Shown: positions 14,588-24,850 of the stretch, piece by piece | Layout: the number at the start of each line of letters is the position of its first letter | How positions within the stretch are numbered: position 1 is the first letter of the stretch | Position numbers and translations under genes: made by a program | Assembly: GCA_036971475.1 (NCBI GenBank) | Contig: JBAIZL010000001.1 | Location: 102,620,350 to 102,684,349 of the forward strand | DNA from: Prosapia bicincta | Taxonomy: Eukaryota; Arthropoda; Insecta; Hemiptera; Cercopidae | Reading direction: 5' to 3' | DNA length: 64,000 nucleotides | The notes under the pieces: model-generated | Told to the model about the DNA's origin: nothing | Database searches by the model: none | What the model saw: only the letters and a program-made list of their open reading frames with translations

Positions 14588-16626
14588 CTCCTAAATAAAA
14601 ATACTTAAAGGAAACTTCAAACATTGAAGAGCAACCAACAATAAACGAGAAAGCTGGATTGTAAAGCTGTGTGCGAAAGACATATAGCCTTTGAACAGCT
14701 CTAATCTTTCAATGTTACTGTTCCCTATATTGCGTTAGACATAGTAATGTTTTTATCCATTATAAACAGTGGCTACATTAGAAGTAAGGAAAAGGACGTC
14801 ATTTCTTTAGAACGAATCATCTCTAATGTACGAACCAACGATCACACATAAATTTTGAAAAATCTCAATCCACCCAGTCACTCTTCTAAAAGCAAATACA
14901 GGCGCACAGTTATAACATAAAAAACAAGTATGTAGATACCGAGGTAACCCACTATTGGCAAATCATTACTAAAGGTGTGAAATGAAGTGTTTAGAAAGAA
15001 AACTACATGGATAAAGTAAAAACTTACAGGAAAACATAAAAGGGTTTGTAAATGAATAAAAACTTCACCAAAGGAATTTCTAAAAGTAGACAAATGAGTT
15101 CACTCAACTATAGCACAAACATATTCCTATAACTCACAGTATATTTTGAAATACTGACAAAAATATAATTGGTTATGCTTTTGTATGGACACATAATGGA
15201 TATTTTCACGGCATTGTAGAAACAAGCTTAGGTCGATGTTTATTCATTGAAACCGATAAACTCTATACAATTTACACGCATATTATGATTCCAACGTGTC
15301 CTACAAGACTTTTTTTCAGTTCTCTTTGTTCACCGAATGAAGCAAACAGTATTTGATACACAATGACTTTTATATGGTTGACTAAATGCATGCCCTATAT
15401 TTCAAAAATACAAATTAATTTTGTTTGCATGGGTAAAATTAGTTTTTTTTACAACAAAAAGAATTTTTTCTGACGCCAACTTTATTAGCAAAAGATTCTC
15501 AAATAAGCTTAATTGTTGAGAAGTATTACTTCCCTTTGAATCCAAAAATTTTTCTTGTTAATATTGCAATCATCGATACAGTGCTCTGCATTTATTATTC
15601 TCTTAATTTTTCTACATTTGTATCTTTGATTGACAGTCCATAAAATCGATATTTATAAATACAGTATTCACTAATAATAAGTTTCTTTGCAACTATTTGT
15701 TTTTACAATTCAAACTTATTATCACGTTATGCAAAACGTTCATTGAGAGTGAAAAAACCCAAGCGCCTCATTTGTTATTCAGTCTCTAAAGCACGCTTTT
15801 ATATAGTTACATATAAGATGAAGAATCCTCTTATATCATATTCTGTAATAACGCAGTCGTGAGTAAAAATCAAGAGATTTAAAAAAAGACTATATAGGGC
15901 ACAAAACAAGATGACAATGGAGAAAAAAGATATAGATCCACCTCATAATTGCTACTCTTATGCACTTAATGTTAAATGCTTTGAGAAGAGGGGAAAAAAC
16001 TTGAAATACGGATGTTGCAGTTTATGCAAGGAAAGTAAATTTCCATTTCAGTAGTAGTGGGGACATTCTATTACAAAACAAAACGTACATGTTATTGATT
16101 AAGTAATAAATATTTCGATTTATTTATAAATAACCCTCAAAGGTTATTATTTTAATAACTTAATTACCCCACAATCAGTTTTCATACTGTCTCTTTTGTA
16201 AGCTTAAGATAATGTCAAGATTTTGGTGTAGCGACATAAAATAGCTATTGTATAAACAATCTGGAAGAATAACTTAACTACTTTGAAGATAACTGGTAAT
16301 TTTGCAAATACTTCTAAGAAATTTAAAAGTGGTGGCAATTTAATAATTTTAAAAAACCTATTGAATGAAATTTTAAAAGCTCTATTGTATCTACAATAAG
16401 ATATGAAAAACAAAATATTTATCACAATTATTTCGTTACGTATTAAACTGTATTGAATATTTTGTTTCAGAAACAAGAAGGTTATGCCCCATCTGGAGTT
16501 CCTCAATCTGAATACGGCGCCCCTGCGTCTGGACCCTCAGCCTCGGCGCCAGGAGATACTTACGGAGCCCCTTCCCCTTCCCCATCCAGCGGTTATGGCG
16601 CCCCTAGTGCCTCAGGACCCTACTAG
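5555..16626 (+). CDS. Tweedle-family cuticular protein (DUF243), three exons
   Basis: The coding sequence joins 5555-5569, 11454-11903 and 16471-16626, giving 206 residues. Tweedle proteins are secreted structural proteins of the insect cuticle, thought to bind chitin. Residues 1-15 (MKVLVLLASLGVVLG) form a signal peptide. A Gly/Ser/Pro-rich linker follows. The four conserved DUF243 blocks lie at about residues 57-155: KHVYVHVPPPE, KHYKIVFIKAP, KTLIYVLVKKPEE and KPEVYFIRYKTQ. The C-terminal tail (exon 3) carries YGAP repeats typical of cuticle proteins. Splice sites are consensus (GTG|GTGAGT; TTTCAG|; CAG|GTAGGT; GTTTCAG|) and every junction is phase 0. No frame defect is seen. Expression would be in epidermis near moults by family analogy. 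The family call is near certain; the tiny first exon is inferred from the signal peptide and promoter fit. Confidence 0.93.
5726..5783. repeat. (TA)n microsatellite adjoining a foldback element
   Basis: A TA tract of about 58 bp ends where the foldback family at 5785-6021 begins. The second copy of that family (56556-56737) also has a TA tract at the matching side. Confidence 0.95.
5785..6021. mobile_element. Foldback/MITE-like element, copy 1
   Basis: Near-perfect inverted arms at about 5830-5917 and 5929-6021 surround an 11-bp loop (TTCGACAATGG). The arm includes TCGGTCACTTGA and its complement TCAAGTGACCGA. The flank at 5785-5829 is also shared, in reverse complement, with the copy at 56556-56737, so the mobile unit is larger than the hairpin. 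It has no coding capacity. Confidence 0.8.
6385..6473. repeat. Inverted-repeat hairpin
   Basis: Arms at 6385-6426 and about 6441-6473 pair around ACCTCTCGCCACAAA / TTTGTGGTGAGAGGT, with a few mismatches. The left arm carries an extra copy of TTAATTAAAA. It is possibly a small MITE; the family is unknown. Confidence 0.7.
6740..6792. repeat. Mixed CG / CA / TA simple repeat
   Basis: Alternating purine-pyrimidine tracts (CGCGCGCG, ACACAC, then TATATA) follow one another. The 96-codon frame starting at 6773 begins inside this repeat and is not considered a gene. Confidence 0.85.
8472..8638. repeat. Minisatellite, 16-bp unit, about 10 copies
   Basis: The unit AGTATAAGAAACATAT is repeated head to tail with scattered single-base changes (AAATATAT, TAAAAAAC variants). 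Because 16 is not a multiple of three, each - strand frame cycles through the same three peptides, which explains the two long open frames there. Confidence 0.95.
8868..9020. repeat. Compound TA repeat with TTTACAGCTT spacers
   Basis: TA tracts are separated several times by TTTACAGCTT or AAGCTT. This suggests amplification of a short unit that included both parts. Confidence 0.9.
11454..11903 (+). CDS. Tweedle exon 2 (DUF243 core)
   Basis: 150 codons, preceded by TTGACGTTTCAG and followed by GTAGGTGAAAG. It holds the rest of the signal peptide, the Gly-rich linker and the whole DUF243 domain. Its GC content is clearly higher than that of the flanking introns. Confidence 0.95.
11904..16470 (+). 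other. Tweedle intron 2 (4.6 kb)
   Basis: Begins GTAGGT and ends TTTGTTTCAG. Apart from the simple repeats at 14447-14586, I see no exon or nameable repeat in it. Confidence 0.85.
14447..14586. repeat. (GT)n(GC)n and (TA)n microsatellites
   Basis: A GT tract passing into GC (about 14447-14480), then after some 50 bp of unique sequence a TA tract at 14531-14586. Confidence 0.95.
16471..16626 (+). CDS. Tweedle exon 3 (C-terminal YGAP tail and stop)
   Basis: Preceded by TTTTGTTTCAG, then 51 codons (KQEGYAPSG...) with YGAP-type repeats, ending in TAG at 16624-16626. It continues the conserved YKTQ block without a frame change. Confidence 0.9.
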   Translation, partial: KQEGYAPSGVPQSEYGAPASGPSASAPGDTYGAPSPSPSSGYGAPSASGPY

Positions 16627-17083
16627 TCATGTCAGATCCAAAATCAAGTTCAGTACGACAGGTAACTTGTAAAAGTGTTGAGGCGATCAAAAGTCAAAAT
16701 TGAACTTTAAAATGATACGTATACCTTGGTAGTCAAGATTGTATACACGTTTGTATGAAGGAATTGAAATTATTTTAAATTACGAACAGAATTACTGCTC
16801 GTCATTTAATCTCAAACATTTTTTTACCTAGAAAGTAAAAAAATAGTTTCACTATAGTAAAACTTTTTTTATTTACCTATGGGCCTTATTATAATACAAA
16901 GTCCCCTACTTTGCGGAGTGAATACAAACTTTAATCATGAACTTTTTGTATTAAAATAATGAACTGTTTATACTATAGTTGGTTGTATAGTAGGCTAAAG
17001 TAGTTGTTTTATAAGTATGCGATAATTTTTTTTCCTAATGAGTTGATACGTTTTCAGATAAAATTCGAAACCTTTAAAAATAT

Positions 17084-17214
17084 AATAAATTTTCCAATTT
17101 AGTAGCGATTGCACAGAAGGTATATAACATTGCCAGCATAGTTTGTGATAGTTTTCTCGGAACCATGGCTTTACACGATTTTTGTAGACCTTAAAATGGA
17201 TTCATCATAATAAA
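17084..17214 (+). terminator. Candidate polyadenylation signals of the Tweedle gene
   Basis: AATAAA occurs at 17084-17089 and again at 17209-17214, about 460 and 580 bp after the stop codon. Which one is used cannot be told in such AT-rich DNA. Confidence 0.35.
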
Positions 17215-18539
17215 TAGAAAAGGTGATTGGATTTATGTGGAGATTTAAGTTTAATATCTTATAATTTAAGATCAAAACGCACACAAATATAAATAGAGCT
17301 TGAATTTTTTTTATAACACTCATAAAGGTGGCTGCAAATTTTAAATTAAATATACCTGTTAGTGTCGTAATAATTGTTGATGATTATTAGCGATTACTTT
17401 TAAAGCATACGGAACTATAAAAATTAACCAGTAGGGTTGAAATAAATATTCATACATTTTGAAAAGCAATACAACCTTTTTTTAACTAGTTTCTCTTTAT
17501 TTCGAAAGTTCTTTATAATAAACACACAAATCCCATTTAAAATTCGTTCCATATTGAAGTGACATTTTATTTGGTCTGGATTTGGACTGTGACGTTTTCA
17601 AAGTGTCGTTATTGTAGGGGACTAAACCAAGCGTGACCATCCTATGTATGGAGGGACAACAATGGTCTCCGAGTTTCACCTACTAGGCTATATTGTTGCA
17701 TCCATTTCGATTTGTTTTCTGTTCTCTACGAGATTAGGTGAAAGTTAAAAACCATTGACTACAAATATAATGACCTTATCATTAACAAGACTTTTACCAA
17801 ACTGGTGAATTTGGTCCAATATTTATTAAAAACATTTTTTAAATCGAACAAACTCCTCTGGGTTTGATAAAAGTTACTTACAAAATTATCTCATTATATA
17901 TAAAAGTCATATTTGTAGCAAAATAAAAATATAACTAGTTTCAAACACCTAGCATATATCTGGCTGTACTGACACACTCGCCACTCAATCCCTTGTACAA
18001 AGTCCTTGACTAAATGGGTTTGTTTAGTCATACCCTGACATCCTAGCTTCCATTTTGTTTTATAATTTTAAGTTTTATAAATATGTTTCTGTGATGTGTT
18101 TTTCAATTGATGACATAGACATATTTTTTGTACTTTGAATTGTTTCTGTACAGATAAATCATAACAAATGTAATTTTTGTATGTTAGCTATTTTGTAATA
18201 AAAAAAACTTTTTATATAAATGTATAGATTTATTAAACCTATAATTTATCTAAAATATAAGACTAGACTAGTATATCTCAAGTATGTTGAGCCTGGAGAT
18301 CAAGAAATTTTGCAAGATGACCTTGAGACGAAATATACAATATGTACGTCTAATTAGTTATCAAAACAAACAAAAAATTTTGGAAATAATTCTTTTTATA
18401 AAACAGCTTGACTCAGGATTTATTTTGATCCCATAGGAAAATCTGCTTATATATTTTGTAGTCCATAACTATGTTTAAACTTAGTAAAATAAAGTCTAAC
18501 AAAACTTAAAATTAAAGTGAATTTAAGATAAACGAGTGT

Positions 18540-18578
18540 GACAAAACATTTTCGATCACACTAAGCGATCTTCATCTG
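18540..18578 (-). ncRNA. Degenerate hammerhead-like motif, isolated Penelope end
   Basis: Read on the - strand, the core is CAGATGA (consensus CTGATGA), a six-pair stem II (GATCGC / GTGATC, loop TTAGT), then GAAA and GTC. It closely matches the ends of the Penelope element at 22078-23415. The core U is changed to A, so it is probably inactive. No coding remains here. Confidence 0.45.
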
Positions 18579-21500
18579 TGTTTAACAGTAAAACATGATT
18601 ACTGCAATCGAATGTATTATGTCAGTACGTTTTTCATAAACATACTTTAGTTATAGGCTGTTCTGCTAAGTTCAAAAGTATGGAATTAATTAAATTTTTA
18701 ATTTTAAACAGGCCTATTAATTTACCTAATTCTTTTGAAACATAATATTAACTCTAGAGTTAGTTTAGTTAAAACGAAATATGACCCTGTAAAATGCCAA
18801 TTTTAAAATTTACATGCCGAAAACCTCCTTTGACAAACATATAAATCTTAATACTTCAGTGATAATAACTGAAATAAATATTTTCACAACCTTAATTACT
18901 AAAAAGTTAAATGAAATGGAGGGCCAGGAAGAAACTTTCCGGCCTTATCCTTCAAGTGAAACTAATGAAAAAAAAGTTCCTATAAATATAGATCTGGAAA
19001 AATATACAGAGAATTTTTAAAAAGTTAATTTTCCAAAATAATCCTTCACACTTTGATTCGGTTATAAACCAGTGCAATACGCAATTCACCTTTGACAGAA
19101 AACGGCCGTGTTGGAAACGATCAGTCGTCTGTAAACAGTAGGCCTATACACTGAAGAAAAGTCGAAATCCGAGAACTTATTCTTCAGTGTATCAGTTTTA
19201 CAGACAAATGGGTCGTTTTTTGCTAAAACTTCAACCAAATCATCACGTGCGCAAAGATCACGTGAATATTCTGTATATTCAACGTAGCCTGTGCACAAGT
19301 TCGAGGCGAATTACGATTTGTACTGATTTACCATGGAAAAGTGCGAAGAATTAATTTTAAAAATAAGTTTTTTTAAATCTATGTGCGTGTATCTATTATT
19401 TGCCTATTTAACGTCATTCCCTTCACAATTAATGTGGCTACAAGTTCTCTTTATAAACTGTACATATTTGTTAATCACTTAACAAAGTTAATGTACTTAC
19501 CTAAACCTAGCATGTTTTTTTCTATCGAAATCTTGCTGTACATGACGAGCTGGTTGTTAATTACTTATTACACTTTTGCTATTACTTGCGACCAGACTTT
19601 TTATTAACTAAAGGTTGTTAAATTGTTAACGTATATTTGGAGGAAACGTTTTCGTCTTACCACTTCTTCAGCCTCCGATGTTTTTCCTAAACCAATGTTT
19701 GCTTATTTCGGCATTTATCTTAAAAATTACTGTATTTACAGGTCTGGAACCTATTTTCTTTAATTTGTCAACTCATTTTAGAAAGCATCCACTACAGTTC
19801 ACATCTCAATTAATCCCCAGATTTTTTTGTATTGTTTCACTGTAACGAGAAAACTGAAATCCAAGTGAAATCTTTCGCCAGTTGTAACTCGTCAACTAAG
19901 CATTTTTCAGACCTATGTTTATAAGAACGGTGTTAAAATGTAGTATAAAAATAATTATATAAAGGATAACCTACATAAAACGCTTTTAAAAATTAGTAGT
20001 TTTTTAAAAATAAATATGTCTTTGAATCATATTTTGAGGGATCTTTGATTATTAGTTTGTTCTCTCAAATATTATTAGTTGTGCTGTTTAAAATGTAATT
20101 ACGAACTTTTTTACACTTTTGCAAATTCTACAATAAAAAAACTAGATCAGTTTTCGAAATTTAAAAAAACTAATAAATTTGTAAACTAAAGCCAAACGAA
20201 GTTCCAGAATAACTGGAACATTATGAACATAGATTTTAAAGATTAATATAGCTGAAAGGTTGGTTTCATAGTTATACTTTTGCTTCAAAAGTAAAATTAC
20301 TTGGTAATTAATGCCAATTGAAAGAAGTAAGATTTGAAAACCTATAAACCTTACCAAGAGATAAAAGTTGTGACACTTCATTGAAACACAAGTTCAGATA
20401 GTCATAAACTGATTTAACTATCAAAATAGCAACAAAAAAAACATTCAATTAGAATCTTAGTTAAAAAGACATTTAATTTGTTTTTCCATTGATTACTTTT
20501 TTCTACAAACCAACTATTCATTTTTAAGTTATAATACCTCAAAAAAGCCAGACGTAATTATTTGAAAGACCAAGTGAAAACTATAATTCAAATAGTTACT
20601 AATGATTTAATCAGTGAATTCAAGACGATTACAACCAACTTTAAAAAAACACTATGTTAGACTTAATTATTTTGAGATTCTACAAATAGTTAGGAATCTC
20701 GCCATTTAATATTTCTTGTTCATTATTACCTGTATAAATCTTGCATTAACCTTTAGGGCTAAAAGGTATGAGGCAATTAAAATATTTCATTAGAATGGCC
20801 TGATAAAAAAAAATCATGGCTCTTTCTCAACTTCATTTATAAATCAAGAATAAGTTAATGGGCTAAACAAGCACCTGTTTCAATATCGAGAGGTAACCCT
20901 AAAAAATACTGATGCTAATATGTTGTTGAGTAAAAGTTTATACTGTTAGTTATTTTTTATCAGTAAATCATTGCAAATACGAAGTAAAATTGAAATAGCT
21001 TAGGTTAAGCAAATATACATGGTATTTTTAACCATAAAAACTCAACTGGAAACTTGCATCCCTGGAAAGTTCCTTGGCTGGCCAAAAACTTTTTTCAGTT
21101 TTAGTAGTTACAAGAACATTAAATGCTCAAAACCTATTTATTATTTTTTTTGTAATACATTTATCTAAATATATATTCTGCTCAGGAATGTGTGTATAAT
21201 ATGATGGTATGACATTTGCAAGTATATTTTTTTTAATATTTATTAAATTATTGGTAAATTAGAAATACGAAAATTTTTTTACAGCAATTGGTTTTTAATC
21301 TGGTATAAGGTTTTAAAATGCTCAAATTAATAAATAAACGAATAATAAATTTATAGAACCCAATTTTTGTCTTCAAAATTGCACAAACTTTTTATTGGTA
21401 CATGAGAAGGGAAAATTATTAAGTATTTGATTATTTTTTGCTTCCTCTTATGGACAAATAATATGAAAGTGACAGATATAATACGTTTTATTTTTAGCCA

Positions 21501-22077
21501 TTAAAAATTTAACATTCCATATATTCAACTACACATATTTTTTCTAAAAGGTAGTCTAATAAAAATTCAATGATATAAAAACTTTTAGGTTATTTATTCT
21601 AGGTCCATAAAATATAGTTTTATATGAAAACGTGTACGACAGTTGAAACTAAAGAAATATGACAAATATTAGATTTACCTGCGAGACATATAATATATAG
21701 TACTTTTGAAATGTATTACAACTTTTATAACATATTGGATTGTAAAGTCTCAGGTTTCTGCAGAAACCCTTTTTCTGTTTATTATCAGATAATACATAAA
21801 ATTTTAAATAACTAATTGACCAACTCAGGAATGGAATACTTTTTACACCACAACTTAACAAATGATGTTTAAATATATATTTCGATATGAAACATTACTG
21901 ACACGCATTTATCAAACCATTCATTGGAAATGATATCGTTATTTTAATATCTTGCTATTTTAATAAGTTATTTACTTATTTGGGTTAAAATAATCATGTT
22001 AGCATTTATAGGCCTTTTTCTGCACTTCTGATACTATTTTTAAAGCAATGAAACAGTGATTCTCATCAATAAGCTAA

Positions 22078-22117
22078 GACAGAACGTTTTCGATCACTAT
22101 GTGGCGATCTTCATCAG
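22078..22117 (-). ncRNA. Hammerhead-ribozyme-like motif, left PLE end
   Basis: On the - strand: CTGATGA, stem II GATCGC / GTGATC closing CACATA, then GAAA, a very short stem III (ACG / TGT) and the cleavage triplet GTC. PLEs are known to carry minimal type I hammerheads. The stem I pairing outside the core looks weak, so activity is uncertain. Confidence 0.5.
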
Positions 22118-22257
22118 TGTCTTCTGCTTGGAGATGTCGGGTCAAGCGGTGACGGTTATAAAGGCAGATTTTCGATAGTATCAAAGAGTATGTGTGATTT
22201 GTATTGTGTTTGTTCGTTTATACGTTTGTACTTTGTGTTTTTGTGTGTCTGTAAATT

Positions 22258-22985
22258 TCATATTGTTCTAGTGTGTTGAGATGTCGTCCTTTTTTGTTGA
22301 TGTGTAGGATTTGTAGGTTATGGTAAATCTTTGTGTATTTGTGTCCTGTTTCTTTTATGTGATTGTAAAATGTTGAGTTGGTGTTCTATTTTGGTTCCTC
22401 GACTCTTTGTTTAAAGCTGTGACCTAATTGTCCAATGTAGAATTTGTTACATTCGTCGCAGTTCAGTTTGTATACAACTGGTGCTTGTAGTTTATCTTTG
22501 TTGTTGGTTCCGTGTTGTATTTTGCATTGTAACTTGTTATTAGTTTTGTATGCTATTTTGTATACTATTTTTTGAAATTTGCAGGCTATTTTGTTTGTTG
22601 TTTTTTTATGTATGGTAATGTGATGTATTTGTTTTCCCTGCCTATAGTGTTAATTTGTTTTTTTTTTGCATTTTGTACCATAGTTTCTCTATTATTGTGG
22701 TGTTGTATCCATTTGGGTTTGCTAAATATTTAATTGTGTCTAGTTCTTTGTTTATGTTTTTGTGGCCATTGGGACTTCTAAGTCTGGAGCATGGATCTGA
22801 GGGTAGCGTGTTTGTGTTGGATAGGGTTGTTTGACGTGTTATGGATAAGTGTGTTTGTCGTTATGTGTTTCCTGTAAATGTTGAAGCTGTGTTTTTGTGT
22901 GTAGCTTTTTGTTATGGTTAGGTCGAGAAAGTTTATGGATCAGTTGATTTCAATTTCTAAAGTGAAGTGGCGTTTTGGGTGTATT
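22258..22985 (-). pseudogene. PLE polyprotein fragment (RT C-terminus and GIY-YIG), broken
   Basis: Reverse-complement reading gives a scatter of PLE reverse-transcriptase C-terminal peptides near 22985-22750. Further on, near 22500-22420, is a GIY-YIG-type block (VYKLNC, NKFYIG, SFKQRV) recoverable only across frameshifts. Several stops interrupt it. It is the more degraded twin of the + strand block at 23025-23312. Confidence 0.65.
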
Positions 22986-23312
22986 TTATTAGTGTACGTG
23001 GAGTTTTTCGCATATACAAGGCATATACCAGGCGTATACAAACTGAACTGCAATGAATGTAACAAATTCTACATTAGACAATTAGGTAGCAGCTTTAAAC
23101 AAAGAGTCAAGGAACACAAACAAAACACCAACTCAACATTTTACAATCACAGAAAAGAAACAGGACACAAATACACAGACATTTACCATAACCTACAAAT
23201 CCTACACATCAACAAAAAAGGACGACATCTCAACACACTAGAACAAAATGAAATTTACAGACACAAAAAACATAAACGAACAAACACAATACAAATCACA
23301 CATACTCTTTGA
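22914..23312 (+). pseudogene. GIY-YIG endonuclease domain of a PLE, partial
   Basis: A 132-codon open frame. From about residue 39 on it matches the GIY-YIG nuclease of Penelope elements: GVYKLNCNECNKFYI (the canonical GIY and YIG positions read GVY and YIR), then SFKQRVKEH and a conserved His-rich segment. This nuclease nicks the target DNA for reverse transcription. The first 38 codons belong to the inverted - strand arm, so the start codon is an artefact of the inversion junction near 22990. The YIG to YIR change suggests loss of activity. Confidence 0.75.
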
Positions 23313-23375
23313 TACTATCGAAAATCTGCCTTTAAAACCGTCAATGCTTGACCCGACATCTCCAAGCAGAAGTCA

Positions 23376-23415
23376 CTGATGAAGATCGCTACATAGCGAT
23401 TGAAAACGTTCTGTC
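23376..23415 (+). ncRNA. Hammerhead-ribozyme-like motif, right PLE end
   Basis: CTGATGA at 23376-23382, stem II GATCGCT / AGCGATT with loop ACAT, then GAAA, a short stem III and GTC at 23413-23415. Compared with the left copy, stem II keeps pairing although both strands differ (G-U in one, G-C in the other), as expected for a selected RNA fold. Stem I complementarity is poor in this copy. Confidence 0.5.
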
Positions 23416-23425
23416 TCAGTAAGGT

Positions 23426-24077
23426 TTAACAGATTTACAAAATTTAAAGTTCGGATAGTCATAAACTATTGTTTAAGTGATTCATAAGATTCACCAAATG
23501 TAATGGACTACAAAATTCAAGTTATAAAACGTTATCATAGGTCAACATGTCTATTAGTTATTTTCTTAGTTCTAAAATGTATTTCGCAGTATTGTTGTTA
23601 TACCAAGAATTTTGAAATTTTTATTTTAAACCATTTTTGCTGTATTTGAACAGGGTTTAAAAAAGTTGATAATACTTTTACTAATCAAAATATCACTGTT
23701 ATATATCATTCTTATAAAAACATTTGACAGCTCTGGATAAGAAATGTTTTTCTCTTTTCCTTTTTCTTAAATTTCAATAGGTTTAATAACAATACTTTAG
23801 ATGAATTGATAACCTCGAAAAAAAATATTTTCTCATTTTTCATGGGATAAATGCATTCCAAGGTTAGCTTTATAGTTCATTGAACGTTTTATACAATTTG
23901 AGAAACATTTTAGGGGCAGAAATGTTTTAATAATACTAATATTGCTTGGCTGCTTCATTAGTGACAATTATTCAAAATCTAACTCTCAGTCAATTACAAA
24001 ATAATTAATTACGAAATTCACTGAAATATTAAACATCCATACCATTTTATTTAGAGCTGCTTTTTTACTTATACATA
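23426..24077. other. Intergenic DNA with PLE tail
   Basis: The first about 95 bp (GGATAGTCATAAACT, then ACCAAATGTAATGGACTAC) recur at 49215-49265 and 52587-53030 and seem to be the PLE tail. The rest, up to the pogo end at 24078, shows nothing recognisable. Confidence 0.5.
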
Positions 24078-24850
24078 CAGTGGAGTCCTGATAATCCAAA
24101 GGTCCGCCTAATCCGAAACAGAAATTATGATATTTTAAGGGATTGAAAAAAAAATAAGAAAGAACAGTGAATAAGTGTATTATGTACTCAAAATTACAGC
24201 TCGTTTCAAATATAGAGTGTAATGAATAAAACAAATCATTAAATGTAGTTTTAAACTATATAAGTTTTTTTAAAAGTCTGTTACATACTTTGTTAAGGAA
24301 AAGACCTCTCTTTTGAAGCAAAACTACGCCAATGCCTCAGAAACAACGTATCTGCTGGGGTCTAGACGGACTGTTAGGCTACAAAAAGGTAGCCACACCG
24401 TCCGAGTAGGATACCCTTTGCTCGCTGCCGTCTCCCCCACCCTAACTCTCATCTGAGATGTCCGGTTCTTTAAAAACAATTTCAACGATCTGCTGATCAT
24501 TTAAAATTTCATGACCGTTGTTGTTAGTTTGTAACCATTCATTCACATCATTTGCATTTGCATCCTCACAGCCAGGAATATTATGTACCAGCTCCTGCAC
24601 CTGTAGAACATTGTTTCTGTCTGCATATTCTCAGTAACAGCTGACTGACATATTGATGCTGTGATGCTTTTTAAAACAATCAATCAAGCCACCCTGTGCT
24701 AGCAGAGAAAGACTTGTCTCCATTCATTAATTGATTTAATCATATTGCTTTTTCGTTAATCAAGAACCCACTAATTGGTATACCTTTTTCACTTTCTTTA
24801 AAAAACCAAAGCAATTTTTTTAAAAAGTGTTTTGATCAAAAGTGTTGAGA
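24078..24850 (-). mobile_element. pogo/Tigger DNA transposon remnant, internally deleted
   Basis: The end CAGTGGAGTCCTGATAATCC at 24078, preceded by TA, is a typical pogo/Tigger terminus. Read on the - strand, about 24800-24660 gives the CENP-B/Tc5-type DNA-binding text (GIPISGFLINEKA, then FSASTGWLDCFKK). It is followed directly by the acidic C-terminal text (VNEWLQTNN, EILNDQQIVEIV, about 24530-24450). The whole DDE catalytic core between them is missing, and stops are present. The far terminus was not found. Confidence 0.65.

Larger units (their letters stand above)
16627..22069. other. Tweedle 3' UTR and intergenic DNA
   Basis: After the Tweedle 3' UTR the stretch is AT-rich with no supported gene. 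Small items are an isolated Penelope end at 18540-18578 and a 12-bp inverted repeat (TACACTGAAGAA, 19143-19154, with its complement about 20 bp on). Open frames at 18814-19020 (+) and 19086-19298 (-) have no domain I recognise. A second trace of the repeat AGATAGTCATAAACT lies near 20395. Confidence 0.5.
22070..23425. mobile_element. Penelope-like element (PLE) with inverted ends
   Basis: Two inverted arms of about 430 bp (22070-22500 and about 22990-23425) flank a spacer. Each arm carries the GIY-YIG endonuclease coding part and ends in a hammerhead-like motif. The left arm and spacer (22258-22985) read on the - strand. They keep a degraded piece of the PLE reverse transcriptase C-terminus, including text like FLDLTI, YRK and NTSN-PIQHKHA. 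The right arm reads on the + strand. Penelope elements are known for tandem or inverted copies of their ends (pseudo-LTRs). The copy is defective because most of the reverse transcriptase is missing. Confidence 0.8.

Noticed and set aside
18814..19020. 68-codon open frame, +
   Set aside because: No known domain, splice signals or homology could be seen; length expected by chance in this composition.
19086..19298. 70-codon open frame, -, with a 12-bp inverted repeat
   Set aside because: The text is not AT-like and could be an old element or exon, but nothing in it is recognisable.
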